The notes under the pieces are model-generated. The model was not told the DNA's origin, did no database searches, and was given only the letters and a program-made list of their open reading frames with translations. This document shows, piece after piece, positions 15,747 to 25,130 of a stretch of 64,000 nt of DNA. Made by a program: the position numbers and the translations under genes. This DNA comes from an uncultured Clostridia bacterium (GTDB lineage Bacteria; Bacillota; Clostridia; TANB77; CAG-508), in the NCBI GenBank assembly GCA_934141605.1, contig CAKPCL010000002.1, positions 84,153 to 148,152 on the forward strand, read 5' to 3'. Numbering within the stretch: the stretch's first letter is position 1; each line of letters opens with the position of its first letter.

Positions 15747-18146
15747 TTACCTGTTATATAAGTAATCTAATGCTGATTTTACATTATCAACTTTCCAACT
15801 TGAGTCACTTGGTGTATAAGAGATATCTGCTGCTGTTGGATTTTGGGTTTTTGCACTTATTACTGATGATGTGGTTTGATTTCCTGCTACATCATAAATT
15901 ATTGCTTTAAAGTAATATGTTGTTCCTGCTGATAATCCTGTTACTGTATATGCTTTTGTTTGTGCCGTTGTTGGTCCTTTTTGAGTTCCATTTAATGTTG
16001 TGACTTCTGTTGTTCCTGCTTTTGTTGTTGGGTTATTTGTTGTTCCATAATACCATTCTATTTTTCCAAGTCCTGAATTTTCATCTGTTATTCCTACGCT
16101 TAATGTAACGCTATTTATTCCTGTTTCTGTTGATTTTAATGCCATACTTATTGTTGGTGCTAGTTTATCTATATTTGTGAAATTTCCTGTTGCTGAACCA
16201 CCGAAGTTTGTTCCGTCCCATAATCTTGCATATATGTATCCATTGCTACTATATGTTTGGCTTGTCTTGCTTTCCCATGTTTTTCCGTCTTTACTTGTTT
16301 GTAGTGTATATCCTGTTAATGTTGTACTTACTGTTACTGTTACATCTTTGTTTGTCCAGCCACTTGGGCTATATGTAAATGTCACATTTGCTTCTGTTAA
16401 ATCTGTTACTTTTCCTGTTGCTGTTGATTTACTTGTACTTACATTTCCTGCTTTGTCTTTTACCCAGACATAATATGTGGTTCCTTGTTTATATCCAGTT
16501 GGTGCTACACTTAATGTTTTTGTATTTGCTACATCTGTAAAGCTACTTGGTGCTGTATTACTTGTTGTTACTGCATAGCCTACAATTCCTGATGCTTCGT
16601 CTGTTGCTGTTATTGTTATTTTATTTGTTGTTGCTGTTGCTCCTGTTACTACTGGTTTTGTTTTGTCTATATTTGTAAAGTTTCCTGTTGCTGAATCACC
16701 GAAGTTTGTTCCATCCCATAATCTTGCATATATGTATCCATTGCTACTATATGTTTGGCTTGTCTTGCTTTCCCATGTTTTTCCGTCTTTACTTGTTTGT
16801 AGCGTATATCCTGTTATCGTTGTACTTACTGTTGCTGTTACATCTTTATTTGTCCAGTCACTTGGGCTATATGTAAATGTTACATTTGCTTCTGTTAAAT
16901 CTGTTACCGTTCCTGTTCCTTTACTTACTGTTTCTTCTTTTGTATTTCCTGCATTATCTTTTGCTTCTACTGTTATTGTATGATTTGTTGTTTGTTTTAA
17001 GTTTTTCCATGTATATGTTCCACTTGTTTGATAATTTGTCCAACTTCCACTATCTAATTTAAATCTATATCCTGCTATTCCACTCTTGCCATATGCTGTT
17101 GTTGCATCTGCATCTGTTGTGCTTGCTGTTACTGTTAAGCTATTTGTTGTACTTGTTGCTGTTGGTGTAAAGTCTTTTGGTGCTAATTTGTCTATGTTTG
17201 TTACATTTCCTGTGGCTGAACCGCCATAATTGTTTCCTTCGTATAATGATACATAAATTTTTCCATTCTCCGTAAAGACTTGACTTGCTGTTTTTTCCCA
17301 GTTCTTACCGTCTTTACTTGTTTGTAATTTATATCCTGTTATGTCTGTATTTAGTGTTGCTGTTACTGTTACAGTCTTATTTGTCCATGTTTCTTTATTA
17401 ATCTCTGTTCCATCGACTGTATATGTAAATATTATATCCCCTTCTTCTATGTTTGGGACGCTTCCAACTGTTATATCTTTAGTTACTTCTGCTGTTTGTT
17501 TATTCTCTGCTATTGCTTCTATTTTTATGCTATATGTTTTATTTTGTTCTAATTCTGTATATGTATATGTTTCTTCTGTTGTTGTTTCTTTTTCTATGTA
17601 CTTTTCTCCGTCTTTTTCTTTTATATAATATTTTATTTTTCCACCTTGGTTTCTCCATGTTTTTACTTGTACTGTTATTGAGTCTGTTGTTGATGTTGCA
17701 CTTTCTATTTTTATTATTGGTGGAAATTTTCCTTGTTCTCCTATAAATTCTACTCCTTTTAGTGAAACTTTATATACATCTTTGTCTACTATTACATAAA
17801 AATATATTTCTACCTCTTCTCCGTCTTCCTCTGTACTTGTTTCTTCTACTGTTACTTCTTTTCCTATTTCTTTTAGCTCACCTATATTTTTATTTACATC
17901 TTCTCTTGTTGCTTTTATTATTTTTTCTGCGCTTCCTGTTGAGTTTAACATTTGTTGTGTTAATAGCTTTAAGTTTAGATATTCTGAAACTTGCGCTCTT
18001 TTATTTTCTAGTTCTGCTCTTTTGGCACTTTCAAATATCCCTGTTCCTGTCATTGATTGTATTGATATTCCTGCCAGTATTAGCATTAATATTATTGTTA
18101 TTACTAGTGCTACTATTGTTATTCCCTTATTATTATTTATTTTCAT
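15747..18146 (-). CDS. Giant modular type IV pilin-like protein
   Basis: 799 residues. N-terminal class III prepilin signal NNNKG followed by ITIVALVITIILMLILAGIS (cleavage after Gly, then a helix of about 21 residues). A Fn3-like module follows (about 150-230), then three repeats of about 85 residues of the form GYTLQTSKDGKTWE...GNFTNIDK alternating with Fn3/Ig-like linkers, rich in Thr and Ser. The C-terminus is ISYTPSDSSWKVDNVKSALDYLYNR, related to the N-terminal motif of the two DUF6273-like proteins just downstream. Much longer than ordinary pilins; probably a minor or tip adhesin pilin. Ribosome binding site AGGGGGAA. A leader ORF and hairpin precede it. Confidence 0.85.
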   Translation of the reverse strand: MKINNNKGITIVALVITIILMLILAGISIQSMTGTGIFESAKRAELENKRAQVSEYLNLKLLTQQMLNSTGSAEKIIKATREDVNKNIGELKEIGKEVTVEETSTEEDGEEVEIYFYVIVDKDVYKVSLKGVEFIGEQGKFPPIIKIESATSTTDSITVQVKTWRNQGGKIKYYIKEKDGEKYIEKETTTEETYTYTELEQNKTYSIKIEAIAENKQTAEVTKDITVGSVPNIEEGDIIFTYTVDGTEINKETWTNKTVTVTATLNTDITGYKLQTSKDGKNWEKTASQVFTENGKIYVSLYEGNNYGGSATGNVTNIDKLAPKDFTPTATSTTNSLTVTASTTDADATTAYGKSGIAGYRFKLDSGSWTNYQTSGTYTWKNLKQTTNHTITVEAKDNAGNTKEETVSKGTGTVTDLTEANVTFTYSPSDWTNKDVTATVSTTITGYTLQTSKDGKTWESKTSQTYSSNGYIYARLWDGTNFGDSATGNFTNIDKTKPVVTGATATTNKITITATDEASGIVGYAVTTSNTAPSSFTDVANTKTLSVAPTGYKQGTTYYVWVKDKAGNVSTSKSTATGKVTDLTEANVTFTYSPSGWTNKDVTVTVSTTLTGYTLQTSKDGKTWESKTSQTYSSNGYIYARLWDGTNFGGSATGNFTNIDKLAPTISMALKSTETGINSVTLSVGITDENSGLGKIEWYYGTTNNPTTKAGTTEVTTLNGTQKGPTTAQTKAYTVTGLSAGTTYYFKAIIYDVAGNQTTSSVISAKTQNPTAADISYTPSDSSWKVDNVKSALDYLYNR
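16174..16410 (-). repeat. Internal tandem-module repeat, copy 1, in giant pilin gene
   Basis: Encodes one GYTLQTSKDGKTWESKTSQ...NFTNIDK module. It is about 95 percent identical at DNA level to 16672-16908; a third, more diverged copy lies near 17190-17430. Confidence 0.8.
16672..16908 (-). repeat. Internal tandem-module repeat, copy 2, in giant pilin gene
   Basis: Near-identical to 16174-16410. Such repeats permit module gain or loss by recombination. Confidence 0.8.
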
Positions 18147-18178
18147 TTTTATTCCCCCTATTGTTTTTATTGAACAAC

Positions 18179-18217
18179 AAAAAGACAGCAGTATTGTATC
18201 TTTATAGACACAATACT
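18179..18217 (-). promoter_or_regulatory. Attenuator-like hairpin in the leader of the giant pilin gene
   Basis: On the minus strand, AGTATTGTGTC pairs with GATACAATACT (18190-18217), followed by GCTGTCTTTTT. The stop codon of the upstream leader ORF lies in the loop, so a ribosome finishing that ORF would cover the 5' arm. Confidence 0.5.
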
Positions 18218-18300
18218 CCCATCTTTTTTGTATTTATTTTATTTTTTATTGAATTACCTGTGTATACAGCCCCAAGGCTTTCAAAGTTTATTTTTTTCAT
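18202..18300 (-). CDS. Putative leader peptide, 32 residues
   Basis: ATG preceded by AAGGAAG at 8 bp. The product begins MKKINFESLGAVYTGNSIKN and ends MGVLCL. It ends in the terminator-like hairpin upstream of the giant pilin. A shortened relative of its first 12 codons lies at 14539-14577, also at a surface-protein start. The coding call rests on the ribosome binding site, the two copies and the position; no known family. Confidence 0.4.
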   Translation of the reverse strand: MKKINFESLGAVYTGNSIKNKINTKKMGVLCL

Positions 18301-18502
18301 CTTTTGTTCTTCCTTTTGGTTAATTATTTATTCTACTTTAAATTATACCTTTTTAGTGCTGTTTTATCAATATATTAATTGTTTTTTAATATAATTGTCA
18401 CATTTTTGTAATCTAACTGTAACAATATTATTATTTAATTTTATTTATTTCTTTTTCTTCTTTATATGTAAATATTTTTATTATATAAAGCTCATCGCAA
18501 AA

Positions 18503-18541
18503 TTCGACAAAAAAATGGAACAGTTTTGGACCGTCCCAAAT
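18503..18541 (-). terminator. Palindromic terminator after transketolase gene
   Basis: On the minus strand, TTTGGGACGGTCCAAA forms a hairpin, extended by AACA/TGTT, then TTTTTTTGTCGAA. Same unit as 13444-13489 and related in core sequence (GGGACGGT) to the 29-nt palindrome family. Confidence 0.65.
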
Positions 18542-18544
18542 GTT

Positions 18545-19468
18545 TTAAAATAGCTTTATTAGTTCATCAGCAGTAATTCCAAAATATTTCATTAATTCTG
18601 TGGCTTTTCCTGATTTTCCAAAAGTATCTTTAATTCCTAATCTAATAAGTTTAGCTGGATATTCTTCAGTAAGAACCTCTGAAATTGCAGAGCCTAGTCC
18701 GCCAATAATGTTATGATCTTCTATAGAAATCAATTTTTTAGTTTCTTTTGCACATTTTATAATCATTTCTTTGTCAATTGGTTTTATTGTATGAATATCA
18801 ACAACTCTAACATCTATTCCCTTTTCTTTTAGGATTTCTTGTGCTTTTATTGCTTCACTAACAGTTACACCAGTGGCAAAAATTGTGGCATCTGTGCCAT
18901 TTCCAATTTGAATTGCTTTTCCTATTTCGAATTTTTGATTTTCTTTATATATTAAAGGTGTTGCTAGTCTTGATAGTCTTAAGTAAACTGGTCCATTTAT
19001 TTTACTTATTTCTTTTACTGCCCATTTTGTTTGCAAATCATCAGAGGTGCTAATAACAATCATATTAGGCAATGTTCTCATTAAAGATATATCTTCTATC
19101 ATTTGATGTGTTGCTCCGTCTTCTCCTACTGTTATTCCTGCATGTGTTGCACAAATTTTAACATTTAAATTTGGATAGCATACACTATTTCTTATTTGGT
19201 CATAAGCTCTTCCTGCTGCAAAGACTGCAAATGTGCTTGCATATGGAATTTTTCCACATGTTGCCATACCTGCTGCTGTAGATATCATATTTTGCTCGGC
19301 TATTCCCATGTCAAAGAATCTATTTGGGAATTCTTTTGCAAATAGATTTGTTTTTGTTGCTACTGATAAGTCGGCATCAAATACAACTATTTTTTCGTTT
19401 TCTTTTCCTAGTTCTAATAATGCTTCTCCATAACTTTGTCTTGTGGCTTTTTTATTATTAATATCCAT
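18545..19468 (-). CDS. Transketolase C-terminal subunit
   Basis: Carries the pyrimidine-binding and C-terminal halves of transketolase (307 residues), as in archaea and some Firmicutes that split the enzyme. Motifs: FDADLSVATKT, DMGIAEQNMISTAAG (the conserved TPP Glu), HAGITVGEDGATHQ, GPVYLRLSR and EDHNIIGGLGSA. The N-terminal (TPP diphosphate-binding) half is not adjacent: the upstream neighbour is a ROK kinase. The partner must therefore be elsewhere or the locus is rearranged. Confidence 0.88.
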   Translation of the reverse strand: MDINNKKATRQSYGEALLELGKENEKIVVFDADLSVATKTNLFAKEFPNRFFDMGIAEQNMISTAAGMATCGKIPYASTFAVFAAGRAYDQIRNSVCYPNLNVKICATHAGITVGEDGATHQMIEDISLMRTLPNMIVISTSDDLQTKWAVKEISKINGPVYLRLSRLATPLIYKENQKFEIGKAIQIGNGTDATIFATGVTVSEAIKAQEILKEKGIDVRVVDIHTIKPIDKEMIIKCAKETKKLISIEDHNIIGGLGSAISEVLTEEYPAKLIRLGIKDTFGKSGKATELMKYFGITADELIKLF

Positions 19469-19531
19469 ATTTTTTCTCCCTTCATAATCTTAATTTCATA
19501 ACTTTCATTGTATAACTTTAATTAATTAAAA

Positions 19532-20422
19532 TTATAATACTGAACCTATAATGCCGGCATCATTTCCTAATGCTGCAGGAACAATTATTAGTTCTTCTCG
19601 TTGATTAAATAAATATTTTTTATTTTGTATATTGTTTTTTAGTTTTTCTAATAAGACATCTGAAAAATATACAAAACTTCCACCTATTCCAACAGCTTCT
19701 GGTTCAAAAATATTTATTAAATTTGACACTCCTATACTTAAATACTCAATATACTCATCAACTACATTTTTTATTTTGGGTTCTTCTCCATTTTTTCTTA
19801 TCATATCTAACAATTCTTGTCCTCTTGTAGTTTCATCTAATCCTAAGGATTTCCTTAAATTATTTTTTAATGCTTTCATTGACGCATATTTTTCAAAACA
19901 GCCTTTTTTTCCGCAATTACATTTTATTCCGTCTTTTTGGATTATCATGTGTCCAAATTCACAGCCCGGTAATTCTCCTGTCTCAAGAAGTTTTCCGTTA
20001 ATTATTGCCGCTCCACCTATTCCTGTTCCTAGTGTTAGGAATATACTTCTTCTATATTCTTTTAATGCTCCTATTTTGCTTTCTGCAATTGCTGCACATT
20101 TTGCGTCATTTTTCATTTTAATTGGTAAATTAATTTTCTTTTCTAAGTTTGATACTAAATTATAATTTTCAACTCCTAAATTTACTGATTTTATAATTTC
20201 TTTTTCTCGTACTGTGCCTGGTACAGCTATTCTAATTTCTAATATCTCATATTTTTTTGTTAAGTCTTTAACATTTTTTATAATATAATTTTCTATATTT
20301 GTTTTAATGTCTTTCTTTTCATTTGCTAAAAGTCTTTTTTCTACTTTTTCCACTATAAATCCTTTGTTGTTTATTACTCCTATTGCAATATGGCTTCCAC
20401 CTAAATCAATTCCAATTTTCAT
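19532..20422 (-). CDS. ROK family sugar kinase (glucokinase-like)
   Basis: Phosphorylates a hexose, probably glucose. 296 residues: phosphate loop IGIDLGGSHIAIGV, LGTGIGGAAIINGK, catalytic-region GCEFGHMII and the ROK zinc motif CNCGKKGCFEKYAS. Start at 20422 chosen for AGGAGAAATTA before ATG; the frame is open upstream but only over the pilC end. It lies 63 bp upstream of the transketolase half-gene, so probably co-transcribed. Confidence 0.9.
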   Translation of the reverse strand: MKIGIDLGGSHIAIGVINNKGFIVEKVEKRLLANEKKDIKTNIENYIIKNVKDLTKKYEILEIRIAVPGTVREKEIIKSVNLGVENYNLVSNLEKKINLPIKMKNDAKCAAIAESKIGALKEYRRSIFLTLGTGIGGAAIINGKLLETGELPGCEFGHMIIQKDGIKCNCGKKGCFEKYASMKALKNNLRKSLGLDETTRGQELLDMIRKNGEEPKIKNVVDEYIEYLSIGVSNLINIFEPEAVGIGGSFVYFSDVLLEKLKNNIQNKKYLFNQREELIIVPAALGNDAGIIGSVL

Positions 20423-20454
20423 TAATTTCTCCTGTTTTTTAAATATAATAAAAT

Positions 20455-20482
20455 GGGATTTAGAGTCCTGGCCCCAAATCCC
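20455..20482 (-). terminator. Terminator after pilC
   Basis: GGGATTT (20455-20461) pairs with AAATCCC (20476-20482), followed by ATTTTATTATATT on the minus strand. It separates the pilus assembly genes from the ROK/transketolase pair. Confidence 0.55.
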
Positions 20483-20496
20483 TTTATTTAAGAGTT

Positions 20497-21849
20497 TTAT
20501 GCTAGTCCTGCTGCTGAGAACATCCAACCACCCATGTAAACTTCGATACATGGTGCTAATACTACTAATACGAAGAATATTAGAACAATTCCTACTATTA
20601 GATAAACGACTTCTGGTAAAACTTTCATGATTTTTTGCATGATATTGTCTATGTCTATTTCCATATATTCTACTAATTTTTCCATCATTTCTGATAAGTC
20701 TGTTTGCATACCGATTTTTAACATTTCTGTTTGCATTGGTTCTGCTAATCCAGATTTTTCAAATGGTTCTATCCATGAGTCTCCTATTATGATGTTGTTT
20801 AAAGATGTTTCAATAATTGATAGCATAACATAATTTTGTACAACATTTTTACTTACTTCTATTGCTTCTTGTATTCTCATTCCGTTATTTAGGTTTAATA
20901 ACATTGCTTTCATAAATCTTGAAAAGTCTAATGCAAATATTAGTTGTCCAAATATTGGCATTTTATATTTAAAGTAGTCAAAGTCATATTTTCCTTTTGG
21001 TGTATTGATGTAAAATAATATAACTCCTACTATTCCTGCTACTATCAATAATGGTATATACCAATATGCTACTAGCCAGTTTACTACTCCTTGGAACCAT
21101 ACTGTTACTGCTGGCAATTTTGCATCTGACCCGAAAGAATCATATACATTTTGAATTGCTGGTATTGCAACTATTGTTCCAACAAATAGCATTACTAATA
21201 ATAATACAAATTGTGTTATGTTTGGTATTAATATTCCTCTTATTTTTTTGTTTAGTGCTTCTGAAGAGTCTAAGTATTTTACGGCTTGTTCTAGTGAATT
21301 TGTAAGTGATCCTGATAGTTCTCCTACTTTTATCATATTAACATATATGTATGGAAATACTTCTGAATAATATTCCATTGTTGTGTACATGTTTTCACCT
21401 GCTTCTACTCCTGCTAAAATATCTTCTATAATTCCTTTAAATGTAAGGTTTTCTGTACTGTCTATTATAGTTTTTAGTGCGTGAATATTATTAAAGTTTG
21501 CTTTTTTCAATACATAAAAATTCTGTGTAAATATAACTAAATCTCTAGATGTTATTCTTTCTGTTTTGGCTAAATACATATTGATTTTTTCTTTTGTTGT
21601 TGATATTCTCTTGTTGTTTATTTGTGTTGTATTTACATTTTTCATTATTTCTTCTATGTCTTTTATGTTTTTCTTTTTAGTTTTCTTCTTTTTGGCTGAA
21701 TATGCAACTTGCTCTATTTTTATTGGCATTAGGTCGTTTTCCTTTAGTATTCTTACTAAATTTTGTTTGCTTGCTGCTTCTACTCTATTTCTTACTATCA
21801 TTCCTGAGCTTGTTGCTGCTTTATATGTATATGTAGGCAATATTTCCAC
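20497..21849 (-). CDS. pilC: Type IV pilus platform protein PilC (GspF family)
   Basis: Inner-membrane platform on which PilB and PilT act. 450 residues: N-terminal YTYKAATSSGMIVRNRVEA domain, a charged Lys-rich linker (about 50-95), then two T2SSF domains each with GELSG or GMQTD-type helices and three transmembrane segments (about 210-235, 265-285, 415-440). Order pilB-pilT-pilC with short gaps, as in clostridial pilus operons. Confidence 0.94.
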   Translation of the reverse strand: MEILPTYTYKAATSSGMIVRNRVEAASKQNLVRILKENDLMPIKIEQVAYSAKKKKTKKKNIKDIEEIMKNVNTTQINNKRISTTKEKINMYLAKTERITSRDLVIFTQNFYVLKKANFNNIHALKTIIDSTENLTFKGIIEDILAGVEAGENMYTTMEYYSEVFPYIYVNMIKVGELSGSLTNSLEQAVKYLDSSEALNKKIRGILIPNITQFVLLLVMLFVGTIVAIPAIQNVYDSFGSDAKLPAVTVWFQGVVNWLVAYWYIPLLIVAGIVGVILFYINTPKGKYDFDYFKYKMPIFGQLIFALDFSRFMKAMLLNLNNGMRIQEAIEVSKNVVQNYVMLSIIETSLNNIIIGDSWIEPFEKSGLAEPMQTEMLKIGMQTDLSEMMEKLVEYMEIDIDNIMQKIMKVLPEVVYLIVGIVLIFFVLVVLAPCIEVYMGGWMFSAAGLA

Positions 21850-21861
21850 CTCCCTTTATTA

Positions 21862-22962
21862 TTAATTTCTACTTTCTTTTCTAATTTTCATTTGCATTAT
21901 TGTTCTGTTTAATATTTCTATATTTTTTTCTTCTATTTGTGATTTTGCTTGGTCTAATGTTATTCTATCTTCTACAAATAGTCTTGCTATTGAATTTATT
22001 AATCCAATGCTTCCTTTATCTGAACTTTGAATTGCATCTTCTATTTCAGATACACTTATTTTATCTTTTCTAATTATTCCTGCTACTATATTGTCTACTA
22101 CCATTACTTCTGGTACTAATACTAGTCTTCCATCTCTTCCTTTTAATAGTCTTTGTGATACTACTAATTTTAATAGTGATGATAATAGATATTTTACACT
22201 TCCTTGGTCTCTAACATCATAAAAGTTTATCATTCTGTCTATTGTTTCTGCACATGATTTAGTATGTAGTGTTCCTATTACTAAGTGTCCTGATTCGGCC
22301 ATTTCAATTGCTGCTTCCATTGTTACTTTGTCTCTAATTTCTCCTATTACTAAGATATCACAGTCTTCTCTTAATGAGTTTTTAACACCATCACTAAATG
22401 TTAGTGCATCTCTACCTTTTCCTACTTCTTTTTGAACTATTAAAGATTTTTTTGAAGTATGTTTATATTCTACGGGGTTTTCTAGTGTTAATATTTTTTT
22501 GTTTTGTGATTCATTTATTTCATTTATTAAGGCATTTAATGTTGTTGTTTTACCAGAGTTTGTTTTTCCTGTTACTAATATTAGTCCTTGTGTTTGATAT
22601 GTCATCCTTCTTATAATATCAGGTAATCCTAATGATTCATATGGTGGTAATGTACTTTTTATAAGTCTTAAAGTACATAATGGTATTTCGTTTGATACTG
22701 ATATGTTTACTCTTAGACGAATTCCTTGGTATTCATATGATGTATCTAGTTTTCTTGTTGTATTAAATACTTCATCTTTATCTACATTTCCTCTTACTAA
22801 ATAATCATACATTTCGTTCATGTCATCTGTTGTTAATACATCCATTTCCTCTATTGGAACTAGTTCTCTTGCTATTCTTAATATTGGTTTATTTCCTGCT
22901 ATTAAATGTATGTCTGATGCTTCTTTTTCTATTGCTATATTTAAAATTTTATCCATGTTCAT
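21862..22962 (-). CDS. pilT: Type IV pilus retraction ATPase PilT
   Basis: 366 residues: N-terminal domain with ASDIHLIAGNKPILRI, Walker A VTGKTNSGKTTTL (Asn replacing the common Gly), Asp box NSLREDCDILVIGEIRD, Walker B and His box SGHLVIGTLHTKS. Powers pilus depolymerisation. Ribosome binding site AAGGAGGAAATC. 12 bp from pilC. Confidence 0.94.
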   Translation of the reverse strand: MNMDKILNIAIEKEASDIHLIAGNKPILRIARELVPIEEMDVLTTDDMNEMYDYLVRGNVDKDEVFNTTRKLDTSYEYQGIRLRVNISVSNEIPLCTLRLIKSTLPPYESLGLPDIIRRMTYQTQGLILVTGKTNSGKTTTLNALINEINESQNKKILTLENPVEYKHTSKKSLIVQKEVGKGRDALTFSDGVKNSLREDCDILVIGEIRDKVTMEAAIEMAESGHLVIGTLHTKSCAETIDRMINFYDVRDQGSVKYLLSSLLKLVVSQRLLKGRDGRLVLVPEVMVVDNIVAGIIRKDKISVSEIEDAIQSSDKGSIGLINSIARLFVEDRITLDQAKSQIEEKNIEILNRTIMQMKIRKESRN

Positions 22963-22984
22963 GGAAGATTTCCTCCTTCTTTTG

Positions 22985-24622
22985 TTAATATAAAATTAAT
23001 TGTCTATTTAATTCTTCTAGTGTTGTATCCCCATGTAATATTTTTTGTATTCCGTCTATTACTAGTGGTTTATAATTTTGTTCTAGTGCTTTGTTTCTTA
23101 TTTCGATAGTTGAAGCTCCTTTTACAATAAGTTCTTTTATTTCTTCAGTTACATCTAATGTTTCAAATACACCAATTCTTCCATAATATCCAAAATTATT
23201 GCATTTTTTACATCCAACTGCATCATATGTTTTTAGATTATCAAAGTTTATTTCTTGTCCATATTTTCCTGCAATTTTAGTTATTATTTCTTTTTCTTCT
23301 TTTGTAAATTCTCTTTCTCTTCTACAGTCTGGACAAATTCTTCTTACTAGTCTTTGAGATACTGTTGTTGCTAATGTACTTGCTATGTCATAATCAGATA
23401 GTCCCATTTTTCTTAATCTGTTTATAACTTCTATTGAATCTATTGTATGTATTGTAGATAATACATAATGTCCAGTTTGTCCGGCTTGTACAGCTATTTC
23501 TGCTGTTTCTTGGTCACGAATTTCTCCAAGTAATATTACATCTGGGTCTTGTCTTAAAACTGTTCTTAATGCTCCTGAAAATGTTGATTTATTTCCTATT
23601 TCTATTTGGTTTAATCCATCTATTCTTATTTCTACTGGGTCTTCTATTGTTGTTATATTTATTTCTGGTGAATTTAAGTAGTCTACTATACTATATAATG
23701 TTGTTGTTTTTCCTGCTCCAGTTGGTGCTGCTATAATTGTTATACTATTTTTCTTATTAAAGCTTTTCTTAAATTCATCTTCTGTTCCTGGATATCCTAA
23801 TTCAAATATATTTCTAATATCTACATCTTTTTTTAGTAATCTTAAAACAAATTTTTCTCCATATACATTAGGTTGTGATGAAACACGAATATTGTAGTCA
23901 TCATATAATAAGATTCTACCATCTTGTGCTTCTTGTTTTTCTTGGTGCATATTTGATATAGCTTTTAGTCTTCCTATTACTTGTTGTTGTTTTTCTTTAT
24001 CTATTTTTGCTGCTGTAAATAGCTCTCCGTCTATTCTGTATCTAATTCTTATTTCATTTGCCATTGGCTCAATATGAATATCACTTGCTCTTTTTTCCAT
24101 ACCTGTTCTAATAATGCTGTCTATTAGTTCAGTTATTGTTTCTGATAAAGTTGATTTTGTTATGTCTTTGTTTTTGTCTCCTTCTAAGGAATCTATAATT
24201 TTTTCTATTTCGTTTTCAAATGTTATGTATGGTTCCATTACAAGGCCTTTGTTTAATAGTAGCATTCTAACTGGATCTGTTTTTCCACCTGTCATTTTGT
24301 CTGTAAAACATACTTTTATTTTTCCACCATTTACTTCAAATGGTATACATTTATATTTTTTGCAATTTTCTATTGTAAGATATTCTGTTGGTTTGATTTT
24401 TAAAGAGTTTACAGTTAGTAATATTCCTTTTTCTCCTAAGATTTCTCCAATATTTTGAATTAAGTTTACTGCATCACATACATTTAAAACATGTAATATG
24501 TCACCTAATTTCATATTTGGGTGTTCTCTTTGGTATTGTAAGGCTTTTTCGATATCTGCTTCAGTTACAACTCCTCTTTTTACTAATTCTACTCCTATTG
24601 GTAGTCTTCTTCTTATTTCCAT
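22985..24622 (-). CDS. pilB: Type IV pilus assembly ATPase PilB
   Basis: About 545 residues. N-terminal MshEN-type domain (GVELVKRGVVTEADIEKAL) that in relatives can bind c-di-GMP, then the RASDIHIEP region, Walker A AAPTGAGKTTTLYS, Asp box LRQDPDVILLGEIRDQETAE, His box TGHYVLSTIHT and a tetracysteine zinc site (CPDC...CKKC). Drives pilus extension. The ATG at 24622 is preferred; a GTG three codons upstream has no spacing for a ribosome binding site. Confidence 0.94.
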   Translation of the reverse strand: MEIRRRLPIGVELVKRGVVTEADIEKALQYQREHPNMKLGDILHVLNVCDAVNLIQNIGEILGEKGILLTVNSLKIKPTEYLTIENCKKYKCIPFEVNGGKIKVCFTDKMTGGKTDPVRMLLLNKGLVMEPYITFENEIEKIIDSLEGDKNKDITKSTLSETITELIDSIIRTGMEKRASDIHIEPMANEIRIRYRIDGELFTAAKIDKEKQQQVIGRLKAISNMHQEKQEAQDGRILLYDDYNIRVSSQPNVYGEKFVLRLLKKDVDIRNIFELGYPGTEDEFKKSFNKKNSITIIAAPTGAGKTTTLYSIVDYLNSPEINITTIEDPVEIRIDGLNQIEIGNKSTFSGALRTVLRQDPDVILLGEIRDQETAEIAVQAGQTGHYVLSTIHTIDSIEVINRLRKMGLSDYDIASTLATTVSQRLVRRICPDCRREREFTKEEKEIITKIAGKYGQEINFDNLKTYDAVGCKKCNNFGYYGRIGVFETLDVTEEIKELIVKGASTIEIRNKALEQNYKPLVIDGIQKILHGDTTLEELNRQLILY

Positions 24623-24671
24623 TATATACACAACCTTTCTTTTGCTTTATGATTTTTAATCATGTTAGGTT

Positions 24672-25109
24672 TTATAAGTTATATATTATAGCATTGTCTC
24701 CTGTCATATCTATATTTGAAGTTTTAAAGTTTACTTTTATTTTGTATTTTGAATCTGCAAATGTGTATGAAAAATCACATGTTTCTACATCTTTACAAAT
24801 TTTTATTTTATTTTTGTAAATAGTCTTGCTATTTTCATCAAAGGTGTATTGATTTCCACTTGAGAATATTATATAGCTTGTACCATTAGTTAACTGTTTG
24901 CAATCTATTACTGAGTTATTTTTGTTATTTATTTCTTCTAAAAATACACTAGAAAATTTAGTATATTGTGTTGTGTCACTGTTTATATCTTTTATGCTTA
25001 TATTTTCATGAAAATATGATGTTAGTGTTGCAATTAATGCTAGTACAATTGTAAGTCCTATAATATATGTTATTAAAGATATCATTGTTACACCTTTATT
25101 GTTTTTCAT
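24672..25109 (-). CDS. Minor pseudopilin, PilW/GspJ-like
   Basis: 145 residues. Prepilin leader MKNNKG followed by VTMISLITYIIGLTIVLALI; the usual Glu at mature position 5 is Ser. The C-terminal part is small and globular with two Cys (CKQL, CKDVETC) that could pair. It is encoded between pilB and another pseudopilin gene with a 21-bp gap. Assigned by leader and context only. Confidence 0.75.
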   Translation of the reverse strand: MKNNKGVTMISLITYIIGLTIVLALIATLTSYFHENISIKDINSDTTQYTKFSSVFLEEINNKNNSVIDCKQLTNGTSYIIFSSGNQYTFDENSKTIYKNKIKICKDVETCDFSYTFADSKYKIKVNFKTSNIDMTGDNAIIYNL

Positions 25110-25130
25110 ATTTTTTTCCTTTCACTTATG

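Noticed and set aside
18240..18300. c-di-GMP (GEMM) riboswitch upstream of the giant pilin
   Set aside because: Pilus genes often carry one, but the leader lacks the GEMM core (CAGGGCAAACC..., GAAA tetraloop receptor). A leader ORF plus hairpin explains the region better.
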